From contig MSJI02000737.1 of the NCBI GenBank assembly GCA_001931905.2, forward strand, positions 1-64,000: 64,000 nucleotides of DNA. The letters are read 5' to 3'. The notes beneath the pieces were generated by a model, which saw only the letters and a list, made by a program, of their open reading frames with translations, did no database searches and had not been told where the DNA came from. This document shows positions 43,201 to 54,228 of the stretch, one piece after another. Each line of letters begins with the position of its first letter. Position 1 is the first letter of the stretch. This DNA is from Cladosporium sp. IMV 00045 (Eukaryota; Ascomycota; Dothideomycetes; Cladosporiales; Cladosporiaceae). The position numbers were made by a program, and so were the translations under genes.

Positions 43201-46110
43201 TTGTCGAAGATGCTGTGCACCAGCAGTTGATGGGGCACACCAATGCGGATGGTGTCCATAGCCAAGTCCACCGACTTCTCGGTCACCGTTTGACTCCCGT
43301 GCCTACGTTTGATATCCCGCAGATCCAACCGTGGCGATTTGATACTGACAATTCTACTCCAAGCAGACTTGGTGCTTGGAGCGCGAACGTACAGCCGCAT
43401 TAGGCGGTTTCGGAAGAATGCACTCGCCCAGCGATGCTGACCAGCTTCGAAGCTGAAAATCTGGAGCATCATGGGAGGGTCAGCAGGCAGCGTCGCTTTG
43501 ATCTGTATAAGCGACGCTTTGAAATCAACCGTCGTAATCTCATGTCTCGCCACTTCTTCTGCGCTTGAGAAAGAACCAGGAACTTGCAGGCTGGAGCGTT
43601 TCCTCGGCGGCGCAGGTCGCACAGGGGCTTCTTTGACTCCATCGTGATGCAAGAACGTCCGTTTGACCACCATAATAGCCACACCCATAGCGAAATGATT
43701 GTACAAAGAGTAATGCAGGAGCAAACTCTTGGCGTAAGAATTGACGTGGAAAATCGGACCGTGGGCATCGGTCGAAGTTGAGAAGGCGGTCTCAAAGCGC
43801 GGAAGGGACATAAAGGGGTCCGGCTCTGCTTCATTGACAGAATCAATTATCAATCCATCGAGATTCTGCAGATGGATCGTCAAGCGCCTGCCATCCGTCG
43901 CATTTTGCTTCCTCTTCTTGGGCGACACAGATCTCGCGGGAGACTGGGATGATCTGTCCATGCTCATGGCTACGCGACTACTAGATCTGCGCCGGTGATC
44001 CACTTGCGGTGCATCGTCACGGTTGGCTTTGTACTCCACGATCCATGTCTCCAGTTCCAAGCCAAAACCACGAGTATCTTGAGAGACCTGCTCGTCCACG
44101 CCAGCCAGTTGAAGACCAAACTCGTGCCCCTCAAGTCGGAACTGCTGCAGCCAATCGGGCATTCTCCGCAAGAAACTGAGCTGAGGTTGTTCCTCGCGTT
44201 TAGACGATTTGAGGACATTCTTCCTCAGCTGTTTCACAATCTGCCGGACACCTTCGCAGATATCCGGTCTCACCAGGTAGATTGTCAGTGTCTGGAATCG
44301 ACCGAAAGCGGTGACTGTGGCGCCAGGAATGGCGTTCATGTCCATCTTGAACTCGACGGTGTCGCTATGCATCAGATCGTGGCGCTCGCCAGCCGCTGTC
44401 TGGTAATACAGCTGGTGTGACGTATGGCGATAATTAGACGCCAGACTATAATGCAAGTGATCGCCAGGGGAATGCGACGACTCGACCTCCAGAGACATTG
44501 ATGATACCGAGGAAATCAGCAGATCATAGTCGTCCGCATCGGCTTTTTTGTCCATAGGTGGCAGAGAAACTCGAATGACAGGCTCTTGAATGGAAAGCTT
44601 GACATTGGCCTTTGGCAGAAGCTGAGAGATGATGCGATGGCTATTAGACTTCCCATCCTGTCTCGAAGCGCCTGATTTCGGCTTGTTGAGCATCTGCAGC
44701 ACGAGAGGAAGATGCTTTGGGTCCAAATCAATAGATGGTGACGTGCAGACGAAGTTTGCATAAAGAATATTGGAGTTGCGCTCGCCTGCGCTGTCGTTCT
44801 TGGAGTAATGAAGGGTCCTCGCAGGTAGAGTAGTCTTCACCGTCGCCGTGATCATCGGAACATAGACCATCCTCTCAGGTCGTTCATGGCCATCATCGAT
44901 ACCAGCCGAGATGGAAATAGCAGTCAAAAGGCCCTGGTGGGCCACATCGTCTCTCGAGAAATACATCCGATGGGCTGGCGTCTTCGAGTCCAAACGCAAG
45001 ATGTCCATTCCCACCTCTTTCATGGCCAGGTTGAAAAAGACGTCCTTCCCACTCTCGGCCTTGACAGAAAGTTTCTTCGAGAATCCCAAGAAACTCACGG
45101 CTAGTTGGACTTCATGAATACCGCGCAGAATCGATGCAATGAACGCTCTCGAGTCCGAAACAGTCTGCACGATCCGCTCTTCTCGACTTCCAGGCTGCTC
45201 CATCTCGTCCAAGGCGTCGGACAATGAGATGTCCTTTGGACTCGTCCCGTGCGATTGCGCATATCTGCCACGGATCAGGTCTGCGCTCTTCTTTGCGTGC
45301 TCAATATCATCATATGGCACATTGAGTCGCCCAAGCTTGAACGAAATCGAAGCATCTCTGAGACCCTGCAGTTCCCTGTATAGCAATCCATGAATATTCA
45401 GAGCGCAGTAATCCAAAACCTCAGTCGAACCCCTTCCCTTCCGGCGTGAAAAGAACGCTTCGAATGATCGACTTCCACTCAGCCGGACGCTGAGTCTCCG
45501 GCTTGCTCTGATGGTGCTGAAACAGTCTGCTTCGATCCACGGTCTGACTTCTCGTATCCACCGACAGCGTCACGCGCTCAACCCACAAACATCCCACTCC
45601 AACGATATTCACCTCCGCCGCGTCGGCGACGAGATCGACCAGCCTGAGCCAGTGGATCTTGCCGTGTAATTTCTTGATCTTCTCCTTGACCTCGGTCAAC
45701 TGCCTCCAAAGCTTCCCATGGCCCTCGTCGGCATCTTCTCCCTCCCCTCCCTTTCCGTCCAAAGATCCATTGGCCTTCCCCGCCGCGCCGTTTGAATGCT
45801 TGAAACCCTCGTTGCGCGCGCTCTTCGCTTCCCCGAGCGCTTTGAGATCCACTGTGACGCACAGCTCGGTCACGACCAGGCTGCACCAGGTAGGGAGGGC
45901 GAAGGTGGGGCGGTGCGGCGAGATGCCCACGCCGCGAATGGTGACTTTGATGCCATGGCGGGGGGAGAAGGCGATGCGCCGGAAGCCAGAGTAGCCGACA
46001 CGCTGGATGGAGACGCCGGTGATGACGCGCAGGACGGCGAAGACGATGAAGGTGAGCAGGTAGGCGAGGACGACAAGTCCTACGAGGAAGGAGGCGGTCG
46101 GCACAGGCAT
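37272..46110 (-). CDS. FMP27: FMP27/BLTP2-type bridge-like lipid transfer protein (one frame break)
   Basis: One very large gene of about 2,940 residues, read from ATG 46110. The first 229 residues (to 45421) begin with a membrane anchor (SFLVGLVVLAYLLTFIVFAV) that fixes the protein to the ER. A single-base frame break at about 45421-45433 follows, and 2,714 residues continue in the next frame from DYCALNIHGLLYRELQGLRD. Landmark family motifs are present: GFWDKIRLSFHSRVNVAWKG (GFWDK region) and GTCWPPWVPLEIMFEFEDNP (WPPW region). Such proteins form long hydrophobic grooves that carry lipids between ER and plasma membrane. Deleting one G in the GGGG run just before the break would give one continuous frame. 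Near the C-terminus a 60-bp segment (37461-37520) looks like a perfect stopless in-frame intron (GTAAGA, CTGAC, CAG), so spliced and unspliced forms are both possible. Confidence 0.9.
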
Positions 46111-47093
46111 GCTGGTGGTGCTGGTGTTATTGCTGGTGCTGGCGCCATTCAGCTGCGCGTGCAACGGCGCGAGGGCTGGGCTCGACGAGTTATTCTTGAC
46201 TGGCGCAGCATGTCCCTCGGTAGGAATGTGTACTGAAGAGGCCAGTACGCGGTTCGGTAGGTGGTTGTCGTATTCCGAGTCTTGGTGGGTAGTTTAGACG
46301 TGGTTTCTCCGCGGTGAGCTTTAATTGATGGTTGTAGGTGTGAGAAGCAATCACCACGAGGATTTGCTTTGTCGTTGATTAGCAATGCAACAATCCAGCC
46401 AAAGGGAGTAGTAACACGAGATGGCCTCGAACAATTAAACTAAACAGGCCGAGAGCCGGATCGCTGGATGATCGTCGTCCTCCTTCAGGTGCTACCGGAC
46501 ACACGCGGAATGCGCGAGTGAACGTTGAACGCTTGATGGCAGTTTGAAGAAGTATGTAGAAGCTTAGCGCTTTTGGATTCACATTTCGGCCATGGTATAC
46601 GACATACTTTTGTGAAATTATCAATCGAGCAGATCGAACAAACTCCACCATCTCTCCACATCAGCGATGCTCGGCGACGTCAGCATCCGGTCTCTGAGGG
46701 CATCCAGACTGTGCGGTGTGGAGCGCATGAGGAGGGTCAAAGCCGTGAGGCATAAGACGCCATTGAAGTGGAAACCATCAAAAGCCGGTAGACGTGAATC
46801 ATGAAGAAGCTCAAATATCATAGCTACATGTATAAAGAGTCTAATGTATGCTTGGTGATGTGTGATGTGAAAGAGAGAGAGCACTGCATTGACGCACTGT
46901 CTATCTGTCGCATGCTCGTCTTCAACCATCCCGCCTTGCCCATGCTGAATGTCATCACCCGGTTGTTTGAAACGCCGATATAACGCCACTTATGCTCCTA
47001 AGAACGCTCATGGCCATTTATGAAAAGAGAGAAACCGCCGCGTCCCGTGCCTGCGTGCATACGATTGCACACATTACACTCCGTCTATGCAGT
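46111..47093. other. Intergenic between FMP27 and CSN5
   Basis: 983 bp with the FMP27 promoter and the CSN5 3' end. A minus-strand open frame at 46621-46989 has a rather protein-like tail (RMLTSPSIADVERWWSLFDL), but I cannot find a start, splice sites or a family for it. Confidence 0.35.
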
Positions 47094-47124
47094 CTATGCA
47101 GCCTTCGCATCAGCCATAGGCTCG

Positions 47125-47164
<40 letters not shown>

Positions 47165-48247
47165 CATTCGTTTCGACCGCACTCGCCGCCTCATCAATAA
47201 CAGCCGCGCTGCCGAAGAGTTTCTCCTTAACCATAGCAGCCATGAGACCGCTCTTCTCTTCATTCGCGATCTTCTCCGCCGTCGTGACAACCTTAGCCAT
47301 AGCCTCATCCCCACCCTTCTTCTTCAAAGGCTGCATCGGACCCATGCCCGCGCGCTGCTTCTGCCCGTCCTGCACTTGCTTGATCTTACCCGCCAGATCC
47401 TGGATTTGGCGCGTGCCGTACTCGCGGTTGGCGAAGAGTGGCGACGCAGACAGCGTTTGCACCCAGTACTTGTTCCACAGGGCTTCGAGGAGCTTGCTGT
47501 CGAGCGTAGATTTGTAATGTGAAACTTCGAGACTGTAGTAGCGGTTGGCGTGCGCGCCGAAATCCTGCGCCTTCGCCAGCGGCACCGCTGCCATGCCTTC
47601 CGCCGCGGACTCTTGGCCCACGGGCTTGTAGCCTTCGGGGTATGTTCTGAACGCGCCGATTTCCACCTTGCCTGCGCTGATGGTGCGGTCCGGGTCGATG
47701 ACGACGGCGAGGAAGGGATCTTGGAACATTTGCTGCGTGGCCTCGGTTTGCACGTCGATGCCCGAGAGCCAGCAACCGTAGCCCGGGTGGCTGTGGTACC
47801 AACCCACTGCGTTCTCCATCTGGCCGGCAGCTCGTGATTGTGCTAGGAATTCCACCATGTACTCGTCCGCTTCTGACTGTGCGTTGACTCTTGTCTCCGT
47901 TCCCTCTACCGGCAGTCGCAGCGCATCCGTCACGATGAATGTCTCGTGCTGTACGTAGCCCAGCATCAGGCCCATGACTTCCAGGTTACCGCCGGATCGC
48001 GCGTGCATGACCATCTTGATGAGCGCTACCGCGGATATGCGAACGTATTTGAAGTGGTTGGGGTCGGTGCGCCATGGTTTTGCGTCTTGGATCTTCTTCT
48101 GGTCTTGTGGATTGAAGGCGTAGAGGGCATCGCGGTGGGTGTCTGTGAGCTTGATGGCGTTCTCGACCTCTGCATTGCGTTTGTCAGTCTTGTGTGTCTA
48201 GAGTCTCGGAAATGAGAATCATTACCCCAGGCCTTTAATGCATCCAT
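47094..48247 (-). CDS. CSN5: COP9 signalosome catalytic subunit 5 (CSN5/Rri1)
   Basis: Two exons: 48247..48226 (22 nt, MDALKAW) and 48169..47094, with a 56-bp GTAATG...CAG intron; the junction codes Glu and gives 365 residues. The MPN+/JAMM metalloprotease site is intact: Glu71, then [14 protein letters not shown] with His133, His135 and Asp146 as zinc ligands. CSN5 removes Nedd8 from cullins and so controls SCF-type ubiquitin ligases; in filamentous ascomycetes it is needed for sexual development and light responses. The end carries 12 consecutive Gln encoded by 12 pure CAG units (47127-47162), followed by [10 protein letters not shown]. This repeat lies outside the catalytic domain and may vary in length between strains. 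Confidence 0.95.
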
Positions 48248-48572
48248 TTTGAATGTTCAACGTTATGTTCGTTGTGAGAGTGTTGCATTCAATGGACGTG
48301 CTGTTTGGCTAGAAGCTCCAAGTCAAGCGGGGCCGGTGAGGCACTTCAAGGCAGCACTGCGTCACTGAAGTCGCTGGGACGAAACATGTGAAAGTCCAGA
48401 CGACTGGAACCATTCACTTCACTCGAGACAAAGTACATGTACATGTCGGTGAATCATGATCATGCAATTCAATCGAGTCGGATTTCAAATAAACGCCAGA
48501 TTAAATCGAACGATTTAGCCTGTAAAAATTCATCATATACACAAACGTCTAATAAAAGCCATATACAAACAT
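48248..48572. other. Intergenic between CSN5 and the FAT1-like gene
   Basis: 325 bp; CSN5 promoter and the 3' flank of the acyl-CoA synthetase gene, AT-rich near 48470-48560. No other feature seen. Confidence 0.4.
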
Positions 48573-50550
48573 CTACAACCTCGCCTTCCCAGCCCCAATA
48601 CCCTCCAGATCCTCCGGCCTAAAAGGCACATACGTATCCCCCTGTACCCAAAGTAACTGATCCTCCCTCCCCGCCTCCCCACTCTCAATCTTCCCAAAAT
48701 CAATCCCCTCCTTGCGCAACGGGACTTTATTCTGCTTGTTATTATGCATAGTCGTCGGCGACTTGATCAAGCGAATGAAAACCGGCACGGCATACTTCGG
48801 CAGCCCCTTGCGCGCATGCTCCAGCAAAGCCGACCAGTTGAACTTCTCCCTCTCTTCCGGTCGGATGAACACGGCCGCGCAGCCCGCCTTGCCGTCGTGG
48901 TTGGGCACTTCGACGCCGTAGACGTTCGCTTCCAGCAGGCCCGGGAATCGGCCCAGCACTTCGGCCACTTCGGCCGTGCTGACGTTCTCGGATTTCCAGC
49001 GGAAAGTGTCGCCCAGGCGGTCGAGGAAGAACCATCGTCCGTCGGCGTCGCGGCGTAGGGCGTCGCCCGTGCGGTAGTAGAGGTCGCCTTTTTGGAAGAC
49101 GTCGCGCTCGAAGCGCTTCGCTGTTGCCTCGGGGTTGTTCCAGTAGCCGACGAAGTCTTTCTCAGAGGAGCAGCGGATGATGATCTCGCCGCCTTCGTCG
49201 TAGGTCTTGCGGCGGGCAAGGCCGGTTTTCGGGTCTCGCCAGATACTGTCGCCGTTCTCGTGATCGATCTCAACAGGGACGTAGATGTTGTGGAATTGCC
49301 AGCGCTGGATCGCTCCTTGGTGACCAACGTGGGCTTCGTGGAAAGGACCATTGCAGACGTTGAGTAGGGAGAACATACCCTCCGTCGAGTTGAAGAACTC
49401 GTTCACGCAGGGCACGTTGAAGCGCTGCTGGAACTTCCGCCAGATGTCCGGACGCATGCCATTGCCGTACATGGCTTTGAGTTTGTGATCCCTGTCCAGA
49501 GATGACGGTGGCGCGGCGAGGAGATACCGCGCCGTTTCGCCGACGTAGACGAACGCATTCGATTCCGAATCGTGAATGTCGCGCCAGAAGTTGCGCACGC
49601 TGAATTTGCGGCCAACACACAGAGTTACGCCGGTCATCATACAGCCAACGGCAGTCGTGCAGCCAGTACCGTGGTATAGCGGCATGCAGTCGTACCACCT
49701 GTCTCCCGGCTTCAAGCCTGTAGTCTGCAGACGAGGCTGACCGAGTACGCCAGCACGCTGAGTCTGGAAAGCGCACGCCTTGGGGAATCCAGTCGTACCA
49801 GAAGTGTAGAACAGAAAGATCGGGAATTCACCAGTGACACCGTCGCGGAACTCGTTGCCAGGTCGTTTCGGCTCGTAGGCATTGATAGCAGCCTTGGTGG
49901 CCTCATCCAGAATAATGATCCTCATGCCCAGCTCGTTCTCGATGCGCTCTCTCTGCGCCTCAATCCTCTCCACACACTCAGCGTCCGAGTCGACAACGAG
50001 CACCTTGCTGCCCGCAACTTTGAGACAATGCACCAGACTGTCTCCTCCCAAATTATAGTTGATCAAAGCAGGCGCCGTGCCGATCGCCCAGCTCCCCAGC
50101 ATATTGAACATGAACTCCGGCGAGTTGATCAAGTACGTGCCCACCAGTTCGCCCGACTGCACGCCATTGTCCAGCAAGAACTGAGCCCACCTGCAGCTCT
50201 GCTCATACGTCTGCCTCCACGTGTACTGCACCGCGGGCACCGAAGGATTCGGCCGGTACCAGATTCCGACGTTGTCCTTGTGCTGCGCTACCGTCTCTTC
50301 GAAAGGATACCATAATGAGCGCTGGTTCGCTTTGGCCCGCCGTTGGGCTTCCTTCGCGACTCGCCTGTTGCCACGGATGGATGTGAGGTCTTTGCGGATG
50401 TGGTATTTTGCGTCGATGTAGGCGGCCGCCGCTGAAGCGCCTGCTGCGATCGCTGCTCCGGCTGTGGTGGTGCAAGTACAGTGTCAGCGAGATCTTCCAA
50501 CGACCATCGAGACACGGCACACGGGTCCACAAGTCCTTACCGAGAGCCAT
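48573..50550 (-). CDS. FAT1: FAT1-type very-long-chain acyl-CoA synthetase / fatty acid transporter
   Basis: Two exons: a 10-nt first exon 50550..50541 (ATG GCT CTC G) and 50461..48573, with an 80-bp GTAAGG...CAG intron. The product has 632 residues, the usual FAT1 length. After a short hydrophobic, Ala-rich N-terminus, the AMP-binding motif FLFYTSGTTGFPKAC and the FATP-type motifs YIRTGD-like YYRTGDALRR and FLDRLGDTFRWKSENVSTAE are present. The protein activates long or very long fatty acids to CoA esters, coupling uptake to oxidation. The C-terminus is GKARL; -ARL fits the PTS1 consensus, so peroxisomal import is likely. Upstream at 50754-50759 there is a CCTCGG word, the core of the fatty-acid response element bound by FarA/FarB in Aspergillus. 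Confidence 0.93.
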
Positions 50551-51439
50551 TGGTTGTGTGGTGTGAGTTCAGCGTGTAGATGATGTATATGTACGACGGA
50601 CGGCGAGAATGACAGGGAAATGGTTTATACAAATGGTAACAAAAGAATGCAGCGATACTTATCCTGATGGTCTATCTAGGTCGGCTATTTAGGAGCCAAA
50701 ACCATAAGGCCGACCTCGTTCTCGGCATTGATGGCTTCGTATCTTAGCGAGAGCCTCGGGCCAATTTCAGCGGCAGTGAGGCCGGCTGAGTGATGATCGA
50801 CTGGGGAACATGGGGAAAGAACAAGAACCCTTGATGTTTGAGAGGCAATACTACTGTACATACCTTAGGCTCTCAAGTATTCAAAGATAATGTACCACAG
50901 CGGTATGGCTCCCGTCAGATACCGCTTCTCGATGCCGTAGTGCTCGATCGATCTTCTCATAGATGTAGAGCCAGCTGACAAGCCTCAGTGCTCGAATGAT
51001 CATTGTATGCAAAACAGCAAAATCCATGTATGTACGTATGTATGCATGTGCAAAATCTACCATAAAATAACCATTTCCTATTCCAACCACATCAAAGCAT
51101 GTACCTCATTTCCAGGCAGTCATCACGAAAGCTGAAGCGCGGGCGTGGGAGCGTTATCGGTCTGGAAGAGAAGAGAGAAAAACAACCGTCAGCCTGCGGT
51201 TCGTACCAGATATGAAGATGAAACGCAGACACTCGTTCAAATAGAGAATAAGAGTCGCAAAACGCCAATTTTGAGTTGCTAACAAAAAAAGAATACAACA
51301 TAGCTTGCAAATTACATTGGACATGAAAACCCAATTCTCTGGCCCGGCCGTCGCGCTTGTGTGTTTGTTTCGTTCAATTCGTACAGTCTGTCCCGTTTCT
51401 TTCATACCGGGCTTTCCTTTTTCTTTTTTCCTCACTTCC
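50551..51439. promoter_or_regulatory. FAT1-like promoter and malate synthase 3' flank
   Basis: 889 bp. CCTCGG at 50754-50759, about 205 bp before the FAT1-like ATG, matches the fatty-acid response element. The right part holds the malate synthase 3' UTR. No gene is seen here. Confidence 0.45.
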
Positions 51440-53238
51440 TTAAAGCTTCGACGCAGCCGTTTTGGTACTTACGTTGGTGATCTCGTTGTAGAGAAGGCTG
51501 TGCGAATGTTAGCATGGATCACGTTTCCAAACATATACAACAGCTAAACTTACGAAGTCAGGAATTCGGCATAGTCCTCGCCAGTCACCTGAGTGGCGAA
51601 GTACTTGGAGGCAAGCTGGTACTTGTTGCCCTTGGGGGCGTTCTTCTCCAACTCTTTAGTCTGCTCTCCCAAGAGCTGCAGGGCGTAGTTCTTGTCGAGC
51701 TTCTTGCCCTCAGCGGTGGGCACGCCGTGCTTGACCCACTGCCACAGCTGGGAGCGGGAGACTTCGGCAGTCGCGGCGTCTTCCATGAGGTAGTTGATCG
51801 GCACGCAGCCGACGCCGCGCAGCCAGCCCTCCATGTACCCCAGGCCGATGTTGAGGTTCTTGCGGATGCCCTCCTCGGTGATCTTGCCGGGGACGTTCAT
51901 GTTGAGCAGGTCGTTGGGCGAGACTTGGACTTCCTCGCGGCGCACGTGGAATTGGTTGGGGGTGGGCATGTGCTCGTTGAAGACTTCGGCTGCGATGCTG
52001 GCGAGCACTGGGTGAGCGACCCAGGTGCCGTCGTGGCCGGCGCGGACCTCGCGCAGCTTGTCGGCGCGAACGGAGTCCATTGCCTTCTTGTTTGCCTCCT
52101 CGTCGTTCTTGATGGGGATCTGTGCTGCCATACCACCCATGGCGTGGACACCGCGACGGTGGCAGGTCTTGATGAGGAGCTTGACGTAAGCGTCCATGAA
52201 AGGGACGGTCATAGTGACGGCGCTGCGGTCGGGGAGGACGAAGTTCGAGTTCTGGCGGAAACGCTTGATGACGGAGAAGATGTAGTCCCAGCGGCCACAG
52301 TTGAGACCTGAAGAGTGGTCACGGAGCTCGTAAATGATCTGTGATGTTCGTTAGTTTGGAACGTCTTTTGAATCTTCGTCTGGTAAACTAACCTCGTCCA
52401 TCTCAAAGGCAGCCGGAATGGTCTCAATGAGGACAGTGCCTCTGATGGTTCCACGCCTCATGCCAATGTAGTCTTGCGCAAGGTTGAACACATCGTTCCA
52501 AAGTCTAGCCTCAAGGTGGCTCTCCATCTTAGGAAGGTAGAAGTAAGGGCCAGTTCCACGCTTGACCAGCTCTTCCGCGTTGTTGTAGAAGTAGATACCG
52601 AAGTCGAACAGACTGCCAGAGATGGGCTCGCCGTCGACGGTGAAGTGCTTCTCCTCGAGGTGCCAGCCACGGGCACGAGCGATGAGTGTGGGGAGGGTTC
52701 GGTCGGTGCGCAGCTTGTATTCCTTCTCTCCCTGCTTGAAGTCGACCTGCTTGCGGATGGCGTCGTAGAGGTTGACCTGGCCGTTGATCATGTTGTCCCA
52801 GGAGGGAGCGTTTGAGTCTAATCGGTACATTAGCAAAGCTCGCATTGTCGTCTCAAACATTTACTGACCTTCGAAGTCTGCCATATATGTCCACACGTCA
52901 GAGTTTAGCGCGTTCACAACCATCTTCCTGTCGGTCGGGCCAGTGATCTCGATTCTGCGATCGACAAGACCGGGTGCTGGAGGCGCGCCCTTCCACGCAT
53001 CGTTCTCGCGGATGTGCTTGGTCTCGGGGAGGAAGTCAAGAAGGTTGCCCTTATCAAGCTCGGCCTGTCTGATCTCGCGGCGCTTGAGGAGTTCCTTGCG
53101 CCTTGCGTTGAATGCACGGTGGAGGACGGCGAGGAAGACGGTGACTTCCTTGGTGAGAACCTTGCGGGTCTCGTTGTTCAGCTCGCCGAGGATGTTGACA
53201 TCCTGGAGCGTTCGCTCAGGCTGGTAGGGAGTAGGCAT
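51440..53238 (-). CDS. acuE: Malate synthase, peroxisomal (glyoxylate cycle)
   Basis: Four exons: 53238..52869, 52817..52393, 52338..51554 and 51497..51440. Introns are GT-AG, 51-56 bp, each with a clear branch point, and all phases agree, giving 545 residues. Family segments are plain: [50 protein letters not shown] and [12 protein letters not shown]. The enzyme condenses glyoxylate with acetyl-CoA to malate, letting the fungus grow on fatty acids or acetate. The last 19 codons form their own 58-nt exon and end TKTAASKL, a perfect peroxisomal PTS1. An unused GTAAGT donor (51467-51472) sits inside this exon, so PTS1 inclusion might vary. A CCGAGG at 53447-53452 lies about 210 bp upstream of the ATG. 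Confidence 0.96.
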
Positions 53239-54228
53239 TGTGAATGATGATATCCAGAATTGTTCCGTTCAGATATCTGTTGTATGTCGATATAAAAAGC
53301 GTAGTAGAAGACTGATCGGAAGAAGCCAGTCACACAATCGTCACCTACAAAAGTATCTCAGGACGCTGATGATCTGGGCATCACGATTTCTTATATGTCG
53401 TCACGAGCCTGGGCGACACCTCTGAGCTCACTTGACGACGACTGTACCGAGGAACGATAGCCAGAGCGCAGCCCCGCCGTACTGCCATTTTGCTTTCCGC
53501 AGCGCCCATGGCCGTATCGGAGTAGAGCCCTTGGTCTGCACGTCCGTTCGGCTCAGAGGAGCTTCGCAGCTTTCGGTAGCTTGTGATTGCCCGCGCATGT
53601 GTGGAGAGAGGTCGAGACATGACGTTGCCAACACCTGGAGGGCCTAAGAAACATCTGCGACTTGCGCTGGACCGGACGATCGAATCAATTTCTGGGGAAG
53701 GCTTCGCTCTCTTGTCGATGATGTATCGCTCGATTCTCTTCGGCGATGTGATCAATTTGAGTTCACGTATTCGACCATCTGCTCTCAGTCTGAAGATGCA
53801 CCCAAGAGAGGAAGCATTCAATGCAACGGCCAGTCTGGACATCTCATGAGACTTCGAAATGACCAAAAACACATGTCGGCCGCGTTCAAGTGCCTCGGGC
53901 GATATCGCCCAATAGACACTCTTTTCCTCTTTGAGTTCCGCAGCAACCGCAGTTATCTTCCGCAACAGCCCTGTCCAATTATATTGTTGTATTTGCCCGC
54001 AATACCCGATCTCAGGTCTCGTCTATCATTCAACAAAGGCTGAGTGACATTCATATATGAGCAAGTGGCAAGTGAATTGGAGGTCTGAAGAAATTACGAT
54101 GCCCTAACAGTGGCTATGACTATTCCATTTTACAACGCGACAATGATAACAAAGGACGCTCTTCGGGGGTATCAGTACACTAAACACGAACAGAAATAAC
54201 ACAAAAGAAACCCAACTCAAAAAAAATC
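53239..54228. promoter_or_regulatory. Malate synthase promoter region and PIPK-like gene 3' flank
   Basis: 990 bp. CCGAGG (53447-53452) and CCTCGG (53893-53898) match the fatty-acid response element core in both orientations. A minus-strand open frame (53381..53965) starts at TTG and has no recognisable domain, so I do not call it a gene. Confidence 0.45.

Noticed and set aside
53381..53965. 194-residue minus-strand open frame in the malate synthase promoter
   Set aside because: Starts at TTG, has no domain, and overlaps the expected promoter region.
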